From Roseivivax sediminis (GTDB taxonomy: Bacteria; Pseudomonadota; Alphaproteobacteria; Rhodobacterales; Rhodobacteraceae): a DNA stretch of 64,000 bases. The translations under genes and the position numbers were made by a program. The notes under the pieces are model-generated. The model had not been told where the DNA came from, did not search any database, and worked only from the letters and a program-made list of their open reading frames with translations. Shown here piece by piece: positions 52,797 through 64,000 of this stretch; position 1 is the stretch's first letter; each line of letters begins with the position of its first letter. The stretch lies in NCBI RefSeq assembly GCF_900112685.1, contig NZ_FOMS01000008.1, positions 62,001 to 126,000 on the forward strand, written 5' to 3'.

Positions 52797-53375
52797 TCAT
52801 GCGGCCTCCAGCGCGCGGGCGATGCGGGCCGCGCGCGCGTCGAAATCGAGGCCGCGCGCCGAGGGATGGATGGTTTCGACATGCTCCACGCCGGCGGCGC
52901 GCAGCGCGCGCGCGGCGTCGGTGCCGGCGGCGACGGGGCGGCGGCCCATCAATTCGTGCCCGGTGACCGCGTCGAACGAGGCGCGCGCGGCGGCGGCCGG
53001 CAGCGGGTGGGAGCGGCGCGGCGGCAAAAGGCAGAAGACCGGGGCGATATAGATATCGCTGCGGGTCAGACCGAGGAGCGCCAGCACGCGGTCGATGACC
53101 CGGTTGAACGGCGTCTGCGGCAGGTAGCCGGTGGCGGCGAGCGCGGTGCGGAAGCGCCGGGCCGAGGGCGCGTCGAGCCAATCCTTGGACATCAGCATCG
53201 GGCCGGAGAGGTTGCCCGACGTCATCTGGATCGGCGAGACGTAGTCGCCGTCGAAGCCGGCCTCCGCGAGCGTGGTGTAGCCGGGCAGCCGGAAGGCGCG
53301 CCGGCGGGCGACCGCCGCGGCGTAGAGCGCGCGCCGGTCCCGGCGCGCGCCTGTGGACCGCGGCGCCGTCGTCAT
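52797..53375 (-). CDS. Divergent uracil-DNA glycosylase-superfamily-like protein
   Basis: 192 residues; the ATG overlaps the cupin stop by 4 bp. The stretch RVLALLGLTRSDIYIAPVFCLLPPR resembles, in order, the ALGLxRxDVYITNVVKCRPP region of family 4/5 uracil-DNA glycosylases, given here in parts as LALLGLTRSDIYI and CLLPPR. The C-terminal ETIHPSARG fits the HPS motif that contacts DNA in that superfamily. The classical N-terminal GExPG motif is not clear (GNLSGPML at about residues 53-60). So a DNA repair role is possible but the enzyme may be inactive or altered. It is part of the lpd-suc block. Confidence 0.6.
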   Translation of the reverse strand: MTTAPRSTGARRDRRALYAAAVARRRAFRLPGYTTLAEAGFDGDYVSPIQMTSGNLSGPMLMSKDWLDAPSARRFRTALAATGYLPQTPFNRVIDRVLALLGLTRSDIYIAPVFCLLPPRRSHPLPAAAARASFDAVTGHELMGRRPVAAGTDAARALRAAGVEHVETIHPSARGLDFDARAARIARALEAA

Positions 53376-53758
53376 GCGGCCTCTTCTTCGTAGTCGTAGT
53401 CGACGTCCGCGAAGCGGTCGACCGGGAAGGTGAAGAACAGCGTCATGTCGTCGTCGGCGTCGAAGCCGTGGCGCTGCCCGGCGGGGATGAAGACCGTGTC
53501 GCCCGTCTTGATCTCCATCTCGCGGTCCTCGATCGAGATCTTGCCTGTGCCCTCGATGACATGGATCGTCTCGGTCACGTCGTGGCGATGCTTCGATTCG
53601 GTGTGTCCGCCGTAGAGGTAGAACAGGCCCTGGGCGAGGCCGCAGGAGGGCCCGTGATCGGAGTCGATCACGAGGCGGTACTTGAGCCCGCCGCGCTGCG
53701 CCTCCTGCATCACCTTCACCTCGGGTGTCTCGTAGGGAATGTGGATCGGCTTGGTCAT
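53372..53758 (-). CDS. Cupin-domain protein
   Basis: 128 residues from the ATG at 53758 with AGGAGG 8 nt upstream. The single cupin fold shows motif 1 HRHDVTETIHVIEGTG (His, His, Glu metal ligands) and motif 2 GDTVFIPAGQRHGF (His ligand). The C-terminus is acidic. It binds a metal and is probably a small enzyme or sensor; the substrate is unknown. It lies 122 bp after sucB and overlaps the next gene. Confidence 0.85.
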   Translation of the reverse strand: MTKPIHIPYETPEVKVMQEAQRGGLKYRLVIDSDHGPSCGLAQGLFYLYGGHTESKHRHDVTETIHVIEGTGKISIEDREMEIKTGDTVFIPAGQRHGFDADDDMTLFFTFPVDRFADVDYDYEEEAA

Positions 53759-53842
53759 GTCTCGTGCCTCCTTGGCTGCGGCGCCATGGGCGCCCTTGTC
53801 TGCCAAACGAGATTGCCGGGGCTTTCGGTCCGTCCTGTGCGC

Positions 53843-53868
53843 CCCGGCGGCGGAGCTGCGCCGCCGGG
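53843..53868 (-). terminator. Hairpin after sucB
   Basis: Perfect 10-bp stem CCCGGCGGCG/CGCCGCCGGG with a 6-nt loop, 12 bp past the sucB stop on the minus strand. No T tract; it may attenuate transcription into the cupin-lpd genes. Confidence 0.5.
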
Positions 53869-53880
53869 ACGCGGGGCCGA

Positions 53881-55521
<1,641 letters not shown>

Positions 55522-55525
55522 GGGG

Positions 55526-58501
55526 TCACTTTCCTTCGATCGTCAGCGCTTCGTCGACGAGCGCCGCTTGCTGTGCCTTGTGGGTGGAGGCCAGGCCCGT
55601 TGCGGGCGAGGCGGAGGTGGCGCGGCCGACATAGCGCGGCCGCGGATGCGCCGCCTCGATCCGGCCGAGCACCCATTCGATGTTGGGCTCGATGAACGAC
55701 CAGGCGCCCTGGTTCTTGGGTTCTTCCTGGCACCAGATCACTTCGGCCTGCTTGAAGCGCTCGAGCTCCTTCACCGCGGAGACGGCCGGGAAGGGATAGA
55801 ACTGCTCGATCCGCATCAGGTAGACGTCGTCGAGCCCGCGGCTGTCGCGCTCTTCCAGGAGATCGTAATAGACCTTGCCGGAGCACATCACGACGCGCCG
55901 GATCTCGTTGTCGGGCTTCAGCTTGTGCTCTGCCTCGGCATGTTCGGCATCGTCCCACAGCACGCGGTGGAACGAGGAGCCGTCGAGGAACATCTCCGCA
56001 TCCGACACGCAGAGCTTGTGCCGCAGGAGCGACTTCGGCGTCATCAGCATCAGCGGCTTGCGGAACGACCGGTGCAACTGACGCCGCAGGATGTGGAAGT
56101 AGTTCGCCGGGGTCGAGCAGTTCGCGACGATCCAGTTGTCCTGCCCGCAGAGCTGCAACCAGCGTTCGAGCCGCGCCGAGGAATGCTCCGGCCCCTGCCC
56201 TTCGTAGCCGTGCGGCAGCAGGCAGACGAGGCCCGACATCCGCAGCCACTTGGATTCGCCCGAGGAGATGAACTGGTCGAACATGATCTGCGCGCCGTTG
56301 GCGAAGTCGCCGAACTGCGCCTCCCACACGGTCAGCGCGTTCGGTTCGGCCAGCGAATAGCCGTATTCGAAGCCGAGGACCGCGTATTCAGACAGCGCCG
56401 AGTCGATCGGATCGAACTTCGCCTGCCCGTCGCGGATGTGGTTGAGCGGGTAGTACCGTTCCTCCGTGTCCTGGTCGATCAGGGCCGAATGGCGCTGCGA
56501 GAAGGTGCCGCGCGTCGAATCCTGGCCCGACAGGCGCACCGGGTAGCCCTCGGTCAGGAGCGATCCGAAGGCGAGCGCCTCGGCCGTGGCCCAGTCGAAG
56601 CCCTTGCCGGTCTCGAACATCTGCTTGCGGTTCTCGAGGAGCCGCCCGACCGTGCGGTGCAGCGGGAAGCCGTCGGGCGCATTGCTGATCGCGCGGCCGA
56701 CCTCCTCCATCGTGTCTTTCTTGATGGAGGTCTTGCCGCGCTGGTACTTGCCCTCTTTCTGCTTGTCGAGATGCGACCAGCGCCCATCGAGCCAGTCGGC
56801 CTTGTTGGGCTTGTAGTTCTTGCCGGCCTCGAATTCCTCGTTCAGGTGCGACTGAAACGCGGCCTTCATGTCCTCGATCTCGCCCTCGGGGATCAGGCCG
56901 TCCTTCACCAGACGCTCCGTGTACAGGGTCAGGGTCGTCTTGTGGCCCTTGATCTGCTTGTACATCAAGGGGTTGGTGAACATGGGCTCGTCGCCCTCGT
57001 TGTGGCCGAAGCGGCGGTAGCAGAACATGTCGATGACGACGTCCTTGCCGAACTTCTGCCGGAACTCGGTGGCGACCTTTGCGGCGTGGACGACCGCCTC
57101 GGGATCGTCGCCGTTGACGTGGAAAATCGGCGCCTCGACCACCAGCGCGTTATCCGTCGGATAGGGCGAGGAGCGCGAGAAATGCGGTGCGGTGGTGAAG
57201 CCGATCTGGTTGTTCACCACGAGGTGGATCGTCCCGCCGGTGCGGTGCCCGCGCAGGCCCGACAGCGCGAAGCACTCGGCCACGACACCCTGGCCGGCAA
57301 AGGCGGCGTCGCCGTGCAGGAGGATCGGCAGCACCTTTGTGCGGGTCTCGTCCTTGAGCTGGTCCTGCTTGGCGCGCACCTTGCCGAGCACGACCGGGTT
57401 CACCGCCTCGAGGTGGGAGGGATTCGCGGTCAGCGACAGGTGCACGTTGTTGCCGTCGAAGTCGCGGTCGTGGCTGGCACCGAGGTGGTACTTCACGTCG
57501 CCCGACCCGTCGACATCCTCGGGCTTGAAGCTGCCGCCCTGGAATTCGTTGAAGATCGCGCGATAGGGCTTGCCCATCACGTTTGCCAGCACCGACAGAC
57601 GGCCGCGGTGCGGCATGCCGATGACGATGTCCGACACGCCGAGCGCGCCGCCGCGCTTGATGATCTGCTCCATCGCCGGGACCGCGCTTTCGCCGCCGTC
57701 GAGGCCGAAGCGCTTGGTGCCGGTGTACTTGACGTGCAGGAACTTCTCGAAGCCCTCGGCCTCTACCATCTTGTTGAGGATCGCCTTGCGGCCCTCGCGG
57801 GTGAACTTCACCTCCTTGCCGTAGCCCTCGATCCGCTCCTTCAGCCAGGCCGATTGCTCGGGGTCGGAGATATGCATGTACTGCAGCGCGAAGGTGCCGC
57901 AATAGGTGCGCTGCAGCACACCCACGATCTCGCGCAGCGACGCGATCTCGAGGCCCAGCACGTTGTCGATAAAGATCGGCCGGTCCATGTCGGCCTCGGT
58001 GAAGCCGTAGGAGCGGGGGTCGAGCTCGGGGTGTTCCTGCCCCTCGTTGCGCATCCCAAGGGGATCGAGCTGCGCGGCGAGGTGGCCGCGGATCCGGTGC
58101 GCGCGGATGATCATCAGCGCGCGGATCGAATCCAGAACAGCCCGCTGGACCTGGTCGTCGGTGATCTCGATCCCGTGCGCTGCGGCTTTTGCCTCGATCT
58201 TCTCGGCGGCGCCCTTGGCCTCTTTGGGCATCATCGGCATCGGCCAGTCGCCGGTGAGCGCCTGCGTCACCTCGTCGTCCGGCTGCTGCGGCCAGTCGCG
58301 GCGCGCCCAGGACGGGCCGCCCGCCTCTTTCTTGACCGAGATCTCGTCGTCGCCGAGCCCCTCGAAGAAGGCGCGCCACGCCTCGTCCACGGCGCCGGGA
58401 TCGTTGGCGTAGCGGGCATACATCTGTTCGAGGTAATCCGCATTCGCCCCCTGCATGAAGGAAGAGGCGTGGAAGAGGTCGTTCGGAGATTGGTCGGTCA
58501 T
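55526..58501 (-). CDS. sucA: 2-oxoglutarate dehydrogenase E1
   Basis: 991 residues from the ATG at 58501 (GAGGACC upstream); 28 upstream codons in frame lack homology-like sequence. E1o features in order: the N-terminal E2-binding stretch [74 protein letters not shown] (thiamine-diphosphate and Mg binding) and a C-terminal [16 protein letters not shown]. It decarboxylates 2-oxoglutarate with ThDP and transfers the succinyl group to SucB lipoate. Confidence 0.97.
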   Translation of the reverse strand: MTDQSPNDLFHASSFMQGANADYLEQMYARYANDPGAVDEAWRAFFEGLGDDEISVKKEAGGPSWARRDWPQQPDDEVTQALTGDWPMPMMPKEAKGAAEKIEAKAAAHGIEITDDQVQRAVLDSIRALMIIRAHRIRGHLAAQLDPLGMRNEGQEHPELDPRSYGFTEADMDRPIFIDNVLGLEIASLREIVGVLQRTYCGTFALQYMHISDPEQSAWLKERIEGYGKEVKFTREGRKAILNKMVEAEGFEKFLHVKYTGTKRFGLDGGESAVPAMEQIIKRGGALGVSDIVIGMPHRGRLSVLANVMGKPYRAIFNEFQGGSFKPEDVDGSGDVKYHLGASHDRDFDGNNVHLSLTANPSHLEAVNPVVLGKVRAKQDQLKDETRTKVLPILLHGDAAFAGQGVVAECFALSGLRGHRTGGTIHLVVNNQIGFTTAPHFSRSSPYPTDNALVVEAPIFHVNGDDPEAVVHAAKVATEFRQKFGKDVVIDMFCYRRFGHNEGDEPMFTNPLMYKQIKGHKTTLTLYTERLVKDGLIPEGEIEDMKAAFQSHLNEEFEAGKNYKPNKADWLDGRWSHLDKQKEGKYQRGKTSIKKDTMEEVGRAISNAPDGFPLHRTVGRLLENRKQMFETGKGFDWATAEALAFGSLLTEGYPVRLSGQDSTRGTFSQRHSALIDQDTEERYYPLNHIRDGQAKFDPIDSALSEYAVLGFEYGYSLAEPNALTVWEAQFGDFANGAQIMFDQFISSGESKWLRMSGLVCLLPHGYEGQGPEHSSARLERWLQLCGQDNWIVANCSTPANYFHILRRQLHRSFRKPLMLMTPKSLLRHKLCVSDAEMFLDGSSFHRVLWDDAEHAEAEHKLKPDNEIRRVVMCSGKVYYDLLEERDSRGLDDVYLMRIEQFYPFPAVSAVKELERFKQAEVIWCQEEPKNQGAWSFIEPNIEWVLGRIEAAHPRPRYVGRATSASPATGLASTHKAQQAALVDEALTIEGK

Positions 58502-58541
58502 GTTCAGGTCCTCGCACTGAGGGACGAAAGGGAAGCGCGCA

Positions 58542-59069
58542 TCAACTCGCGGCCTCCGCCGGGACGGGGCCCCATTGGTTCTCACGTGGCTCGCTGGGGC
58601 GGGAGAGCCAGTAGAAGACGACGAGCGGCGACAGCGCGAGCGCGAAGAGCCCGATGCCGGCGAGGGCCGTGAACACGATCCCCGTCGACGCCCGTTCGAG
58701 CGCCGGGCCGGCGAGGTCGAGGAAGGCGGTCAGCCCGATCATCACGATGAACGGGTAGAGCAGGTAGAGGCCACGCCGCCCCGTGTCGTGCATGCGCCGC
58801 CAACCGACGGCGAGGAACGGCACGATCAGCGCAAGGCTGAAGATGGTCGATATCGGCCCCGAGGCGCCGCGAAGGACGAGGCTGGCGGCACCGTCCCCGG
58901 TGCGGGTCGTCGCGACATTGGTGCCGAAGAGCGTCGCATCGACGACCCCGAGCAGCAGCCCGCCGACAAGGAAGAACAGCGCGAACCACCAATATTCCGC
59001 GCGCACCGCGCGGCCCGAGAAGGTCGCGTAGTTGGAAAGCGCGCGGGTTATGGCGGTCTTCGGGGTCAT
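58542..59069 (-). CDS. DUF805 family membrane protein between sucD and sucA
   Basis: 175 residues with four or five membrane segments. The family signature ATFSGRAVRAEYWWFALF is near the N-terminus, GWRRMHDTGRRGLYLL is in the middle and ENQWGP near the end. DUF805 proteins are small inner-membrane proteins of unknown function. It lies 14 bp after sucD and 40 bp before sucA, so it is within the operon. Its link to TCA enzymes is unexplained. Confidence 0.9.
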   Translation of the reverse strand: MTPKTAITRALSNYATFSGRAVRAEYWWFALFFLVGGLLLGVVDATLFGTNVATTRTGDGAASLVLRGASGPISTIFSLALIVPFLAVGWRRMHDTGRRGLYLLYPFIVMIGLTAFLDLAGPALERASTGIVFTALAGIGLFALALSPLVVFYWLSRPSEPRENQWGPVPAEAAS

Positions 59070-59083
59070 CTCGGCGGTGCGTC

Positions 59084-59971
59084 TCAGCCCTTTTCGATCG
59101 CTTCGAGAACCGCCTCGCCCAGCGTGGCGGGGCTGTCGGCGACGACGATGCCGGCGGATTTCATCGCTTCGATCTTGTCCTCGGCGCCGCCCTTGCCGCC
59201 GGCGACGATGGCGCCCGCGTGGCCCATGCGGCGGCCCGGAGGCGCCGTGCGGCCGGCGATGAAGCCCGCGGTCGGCTTCCAGCGGCCCTTCTTCTTCTCA
59301 TCGGCAAGGAACTGCGCGGCGTCTTCCTCGGCAGACCCGCCGATCTCGCCGATCATGATGATCGCCTCGGTCTCGTCGTCGGCGAGGAACCATTCCAGGA
59401 CATCGAGATGCTCCGTCCCCTTGATCGGATCGCCCCCGATGCCGACGCAGGTCGACTGGCCGAGACCGACATCGGTCGTCTGTTTCACGGCCTCGTAGGT
59501 AAGCGTGCCGGAGCGGGATACAACGCCGACCTTGCCGCGCTTGTGGATGTGGCCGGGCATGATGCCGATCTTGCAGGCATCCGGCGTGATCACGCCGGGG
59601 CAGTTCGGACCCACGAGCACCGACTTCGACCCCTCAAGCGCGCGCTTGACCTTCATCATGTCCTGCACCGGGATGCCCTCGGTGATGCAGACGATCAGCT
59701 CCATCTCCGCGTCGATCGCTTCCATGATCGAATCGGCCGCGAACGGCGGCGGCACGTAGATCACGCTCGCATTCGCCTCGGTCCTGGCCTTGGCTTCGTG
59801 CACGGAATTGAAGATCGGCAGGTCGAGATGGCTCTGCCCACCTTTCCCGGGGGTGACGCCGCCGACCATGTTGGTGCCGTAGGCGATGGCCTGCTCGGTG
59901 TGGAATGTCCCCTGGCTACCGGTCAGGCCCTGGCAGATGACCTTGGTATGCTTGTCGACAAGAATTGCCAT
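59084..59971 (-). CDS. sucD: Succinate-CoA ligase alpha subunit
   Basis: 295 residues. The CoA-binding N-terminal domain starts with [20 protein letters not shown] and the central [17 protein letters not shown] follows. The active-site His is in the [16 protein letters not shown] region; the family GHAGA motif is intact. It forms the SucCD enzyme that makes succinate plus ATP or GTP from succinyl-CoA. It lies between a 121-residue membrane-anchored protein gene and the DUF805 gene. Confidence 0.97.
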   Translation of the reverse strand: MAILVDKHTKVICQGLTGSQGTFHTEQAIAYGTNMVGGVTPGKGGQSHLDLPIFNSVHEAKARTEANASVIYVPPPFAADSIMEAIDAEMELIVCITEGIPVQDMMKVKRALEGSKSVLVGPNCPGVITPDACKIGIMPGHIHKRGKVGVVSRSGTLTYEAVKQTTDVGLGQSTCVGIGGDPIKGTEHLDVLEWFLADDETEAIIMIGEIGGSAEEDAAQFLADEKKKGRWKPTAGFIAGRTAPPGRRMGHAGAIVAGGKGGAEDKIEAMKSAGIVVADSPATLGEAVLEAIEKG

Positions 59972-59997
59972 TGAGTGTCGTCCTTTGTCCCTCGGGG

Positions 59998-60020
59998 GGG
60001 CGGGCCGCCGGGGCCCGCCC
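59998..60020 (-). terminator. Hairpin between the 121-residue gene and sucD
   Basis: 9-bp stem GGGCGGGCC/GGCCCGCCC with a 5-nt loop. It lies 10 bp past the upstream stop codon on the minus strand, inside the operon, without a T tract. It may tune or stabilise the transcript rather than end it. Confidence 0.4.
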
Positions 60021-60030
60021 GTCAGTCATG

Positions 60031-60396
60031 TCAGTATCGGGCGTCGTCGTCCGTCAGCTCGTCGAGCATCCGCACCGCGATGGTGGCGGCGCCCATGAGC
60101 ACGAGCGAGCGCCCGAGCGTCTTTGTCAGGTTGCGCGGCGTGAACCGCGCGATGCCGTCACGCGTCGCGCGTACAGCGTCGCTGCCCGACCGCACGTCGC
60201 GGAAGTGCTGGGGCTTTCGCGCAGGTTCCGGCAGGCGCAGCACACTGGGTTCGGTGCGGCGCAGCAGCAGCCCCGCCCCGATCAGGGCGGCGCCGGCGAT
60301 CAGCGAGGTGTAGGCGGCCAGCCCCTCGGGCATCTCGGGCAGGTCGATGTCCGAGACGCTGGGCAGGGTGGTGTTGGAACGCGAGAAGAGCGGCAT
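60031..60396 (-). CDS. Membrane-anchored protein of unknown function between sucC and sucD
   Basis: 121 residues from the ATG at 60396 (AAGGATC upstream; the frame is open upstream without homology-like sequence). A hydrophobic helix at about residues 27-46 ([16 protein letters not shown]) and a second weaker one at about 96-108 suggest an inner-membrane protein. The middle is basic ([20 protein letters not shown]). I do not recognise it. Placement inside the suc operon suggests shared regulation. Confidence 0.7.
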   Translation of the reverse strand: MPLFSRSNTTLPSVSDIDLPEMPEGLAAYTSLIAGAALIGAGLLLRRTEPSVLRLPEPARKPQHFRDVRSGSDAVRATRDGIARFTPRNLTKTLGRSLVLMGAATIAVRMLDELTDDDARY

Positions 60397-60562
60397 GGGA
60401 TGATCCTTCGTCAAAAGGGCGACCGTCTGGCCGGGACGACACGCCCGGCGCCGGTCCTCTGGGACAGGGCGACACGATCCGGCTGTACCGGACCGCACGA
60501 GGACAGAACCCCCGCGGCCCCATTCTGGTTCATCACTCGCGCCATCCGTCGCGCTCCCGGCC

Positions 60563-61756
60563 TCAGCCCTTCACCGCCTGCACGATCTTCTGGGCGCCGT
60601 CCTTGAGGTCGTCGGCCGCGATCACGTTGAGGCCGCTTTCGTTGATCAGCTTCTTGCCCTGCTCGACGTTGGTGCCTTCGAGCCGGACCACCAGCGGAAC
60701 GGTCAGGCCGACATCCTTCACCGCGGCGATCACGCCCTCGGCGATCACGTCACAGCGCATGATGCCGCCGAAGATGTTGACGAGGATCCCCTTCACGTTC
60801 TTGTCGGACGTGATGATCTTGAACGCCTCGGTCACCTTCTCCGTGGTCGCGCCGCCGCCGACGTCGAGGAAGTTTGCCGGCTCCGCACCGTAGAGCTTGA
60901 TGATGTCCATGGTCGCCATCGCGAGGCCCGCGCCGTTGACCATGCAGCCGATCTCACCGTCGAGCGCGATATAGTTGAGGTCGTATTTCGACGCCTGCAG
61001 TTCCTTGGGGTCTTCCTCGGTCTCGTCGCGCAGTTCGGCGATGTCGGACTGGCGGTAGAGCGCGTTGGAATCGAAGCCGAGCTTGGCGTCGAGCACCTTC
61101 AGATCGCCCTTGTCGGAGACGATCAGCGGGTTGATCTCCAGCATCTCCATGTCGCGTTCGATGAAGGCATTGTAGAGAATGCCCATCAGCTTCACGCATT
61201 GCTTGACCTGCGCGCCCTCGAGGCCGAGCGCGAAGGCGATGCGGCGGCCGTGGAACGGCTGGTAGCCCGTCGCGGGATCGACGGCGAAGCTGAGGATCTT
61301 CTCGGGGGTGGATGCCGCGACCTCCTCGATGTCCATGCCGCCCTCGGTCGAGCAGACGAAGGACACGCGCGAGGTCACGCGGTCGACCAGCAGCGCGAGA
61401 TAGAGTTCGCGCTCGATGCCCGAGCCGTCCTCGATGTAGATGCGATTGACCTGCTTGCCCGCCGGGCCGGTCTGGTGGGTCACCAGCGTCTTGCCGAGCA
61501 TCCGCTTGGCTTCCTGCTCGGCTTCCTCCACCGACTTGGCGATGCGCACGCCGCCCTTCTCGCCGGCGTCGGCTTCCTTGAACGAGCCCTTGCCGCGCCC
61601 GCCTGCGTGGATCTGAGCCTTCACCACCCAGATCGGCCCGTCGAGCGCGCCGGCGGCGGTCTTGGCTTCCTCCGCGCGGGTCACGGCGCGACCGTCGGAC
61701 ACGGGGGCGCCATAGCTGCGCAGGAGCGCCTTCGCCTGATACTCGTGGATGTTCAT
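60563..61756 (-). CDS. sucC: Succinate-CoA ligase beta subunit
   Basis: 397 residues from the ATG at 61756 ([19 protein letters not shown] is the universal SucC opening; extra upstream codons are rejected). The ATP-grasp domain has [19 protein letters not shown] and [13 protein letters not shown]; the C-terminal part has [16 protein letters not shown] and [15 protein letters not shown]. With SucD it converts succinyl-CoA to succinate. It is probably the first gene of the suc transcript, since mdh has its own terminator and a paired palindrome lies upstream of sucC. Confidence 0.97.
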   Translation of the reverse strand: MNIHEYQAKALLRSYGAPVSDGRAVTRAEEAKTAAGALDGPIWVVKAQIHAGGRGKGSFKEADAGEKGGVRIAKSVEEAEQEAKRMLGKTLVTHQTGPAGKQVNRIYIEDGSGIERELYLALLVDRVTSRVSFVCSTEGGMDIEEVAASTPEKILSFAVDPATGYQPFHGRRIAFALGLEGAQVKQCVKLMGILYNAFIERDMEMLEINPLIVSDKGDLKVLDAKLGFDSNALYRQSDIAELRDETEEDPKELQASKYDLNYIALDGEIGCMVNGAGLAMATMDIIKLYGAEPANFLDVGGGATTEKVTEAFKIITSDKNVKGILVNIFGGIMRCDVIAEGVIAAVKDVGLTVPLVVRLEGTNVEQGKKLINESGLNVIAADDLKDGAQKIVQAVKG

Positions 61757-61865
61757 AGAAAACCTGTCCCCGGAATTGCTTCGCTTTGCCTCAGATAGGC
61801 ATGCGTAGCGGGGCAGGATAAAGGGTTTGTTGCCGAAAACGCCCCTTGCGCGCGAATTTCCCCGC

Positions 61866-61900
61866 TTTGTGGTCACAGGCTACAAACGTGTGATCACAAA
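61866..61900. promoter_or_regulatory. Paired palindromic operator-like sites upstream of sucC
   Basis: TTTGTGGTCACA (61866-61877) and TGTGATCACAAA (61889-61900). Each contains a 10-bp palindrome (TGTGATCACA perfect, TGTGGTCACA with one mismatch). Their centres are 21 bp apart, two helical turns. They lie 110-145 bp upstream of the sucC ATG. The shape resembles GntR-type or similar dimer sites; the regulator is unknown. Confidence 0.6.
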
Positions 61901-61969
61901 CCGTGCCGCCGGCATCCGGCACCGGAGGCCGCGGCGCGTGGGGTCAGAATCGCGCGGGCCGAAACGCGA

Positions 61970-61995
61970 AAGGCGCCCGACATCGCGGGCGCCTT
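61970..61995 (-). terminator. Terminator after mdh
   Basis: 10-bp stem AAGGCGCCCG/CGGGCGCCTT with a 6-nt loop, followed on the minus strand by TTTCGCGTTT. It lies 27 bp past the mdh stop and separates mdh from sucC. Confidence 0.75.
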
Positions 61996-62022
61996 CCAGA
62001 CATGTCTGATGACACGCCGGGT

Positions 62023-63120
<1,098 letters not shown>

Positions 63121-63154
63121 CTAAAGCGCCGCGGGCGAAGCGGTTGGCGCGGGG

Positions 63155-63916
63155 GTGACCTTGGACATTCTGAGCTGGAGCGTCTACGCGGTCGCCGTGC
63201 CGGCGGTGATCTTCGCCGGCATCTCCAAGGCCGGATTCGGATCGGGCGCGGCCTTTGCCAGCGCCGCGATTCTCGCCCTGGTGCTGGAGCCGGGATCGGC
63301 GCTGGGGATCATGCTGCCGATCCTGATGCTGATCGACGTGACCTCCCTGCCCGCCTACTGGCGCCGCTGGAGCTGGCGCGACGCGCGGCTTCTGATCCTC
63401 AGCGGGCTGCCCGGCGTGATCCTCGGCGCCCTGTTCTACGACTGGGCCGACCCGGACGCGATCCGCTTCCTGATCGGCGTCGTCGCGGTGGGCTTCGTCG
63501 TCTGGCAGGCCGCGCTCAAAGCGGGATGGATCACGCTCGGTCAGCGCCCGATGGGGCCGGTGGCCGGCAGCGCCGCGGGCGTCACGCTGGGCTTCACCAG
63601 TTTCGTCAGCCATGCCGGCGGGCCGGCGGCGGCGGTATACCTGCTGGGTCGCAAGCTCGACAAGACGACGTTCCAGGCGACGACGGTGCTGACGTTCTGG
63701 GCGATCAACCTGTCGAAATCCGGCATCTACGCCGGCATGGGCATCTTCACGCGCGACACCCTGCTTCTGGACCTCGCGCTCGCACCTTTCGCGGTGCTGG
63801 GCACCTGGATCGGCATTCGTGTGCACACCCTGGTGCCCGAACGGGTGTTCTTCGGAATCACGTACGCGCTTCTGACCGTCACCGGGGTGAAGCTGATTTG
63901 GGACGCGCTGGTCTGA
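63155..63916 (+). CDS. TauE/SafE family permease (sulfite exporter-like)
   Basis: 253 residues from a GTG start without a clear ribosome site; a TTG two codons later is possible. It has about seven or eight membrane helices. The first duplicated half has FAGISKAGFGSG and the second GFTSFVSHAGGPAAAVYLLGR, both typical TauE/SafE motifs. Members export sulfite, sulfoacetate or other organic anions; the substrate is not evident. It is divergent from mdh. Confidence 0.87.
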   Translation: MTLDILSWSVYAVAVPAVIFAGISKAGFGSGAAFASAAILALVLEPGSALGIMLPILMLIDVTSLPAYWRRWSWRDARLLILSGLPGVILGALFYDWADPDAIRFLIGVVAVGFVVWQAALKAGWITLGQRPMGPVAGSAAGVTLGFTSFVSHAGGPAAAVYLLGRKLDKTTFQATTVLTFWAINLSKSGIYAGMGIFTRDTLLLDLALAPFAVLGTWIGIRVHTLVPERVFFGITYALLTVTGVKLIWDALV

Positions 63917-64000
63917 ACGGCGGTACACCCGAGCATACATTTCCGCCGCGGCGCGGCATTTTTCGCTTGAATTTTTCGCAAAGGAATGGCGTCTATCGCG

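Noticed and set aside
63727-63981. Minus-strand frame of 84 codons at the right edge
   Set aside because: It overlaps the TauE/SafE gene in antisense and has no protein features; the last 84 bp after that gene hold nothing I can call.

Overview
The window is GC-rich, densely coded DNA from an alphaproteobacterium, almost certainly Rhodobacteraceae (Roseobacter/Rhodobacter group). The evidence is gene content and order: an mdh-sucC-sucD-sucA-sucB-lpd block, HemP, imelysin and DUF1513 iron genes, creatinase, glycolate oxidase, an Irr-type palindrome, and a recurrent intergenic hairpin element ending in CGGAGTATTT. I saw no IS element, phage gene, CRISPR array, rRNA or tRNA. It looks like ordinary chromosome with one unusual accessory-type locus at the left end.

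Region 1 (1-16.8 kb) is the most unusual. A truncated exported protein leaves the left edge. Opposite it runs a five-gene operon: a small exported protein, an ExbB/TolQ-type channel subunit, two ExbD/TolR-type subunits (the second with Asn in place of the proton-carrying Asp), and a TonB-like protein with a membrane anchor and Pro-rich linker. Facing it is an operon of a PP2C phosphatase and a transmembrane Ser/Thr kinase, and below that a giant autotransporter of about 3438 residues. The TonB-like protein and the kinase end in the same periplasmic module, with two cysteines at identical spacing. This suggests, without proving, a proton-motive-force-linked phospho-signalling system acting at the envelope.

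Region 2 (17-25.7 kb) holds a hotdog thioesterase, trpS, and a peptide ABC importer operon (binding protein, M24 peptidase, two permeases, two ATPases). Region 3 (25.8-33.6 kb) holds a nucleotidyltransferase-like gene, small membrane and secreted proteins, a HemJ/CopD-like protein, the glycolate oxidase operon glcDEF with a 57-residue membrane ORF between glcE and glcF, and a trypsin-like protease.

Region 4 (33.7-39.7 kb) has an hsp20 gene behind a promoter and a leader that folds like a ROSE RNA thermometer, a DUF3616 protein, gabD, an arylformamidase-like hydrolase, a 530-bp intergenic region with degenerate repeats, and creatinase. Region 5 (39.7-46.5 kb) is an iron cluster: a 49-residue ORF overlapping hemP, an imelysin, a DUF1289 protein, dps with an Irr-box-like palindrome, a conserved hypothetical, a di-haem oxidoreductase, a second imelysin lacking the motif His, and a DUF1513 protein.

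Region 6 (46.6-50.8 kb) has an AI-2E-type exporter, a THUMP RNA methyltransferase and a KtrAB-type potassium system. Region 7 (50.9-63 kb) is a minus-strand TCA block, mdh-sucC-orf-sucD-DUF805-sucA-sucB-cupin-UDG-like-MAPEG-lpd, with a paired palindrome upstream of sucC. A TauE/SafE permease closes the window.
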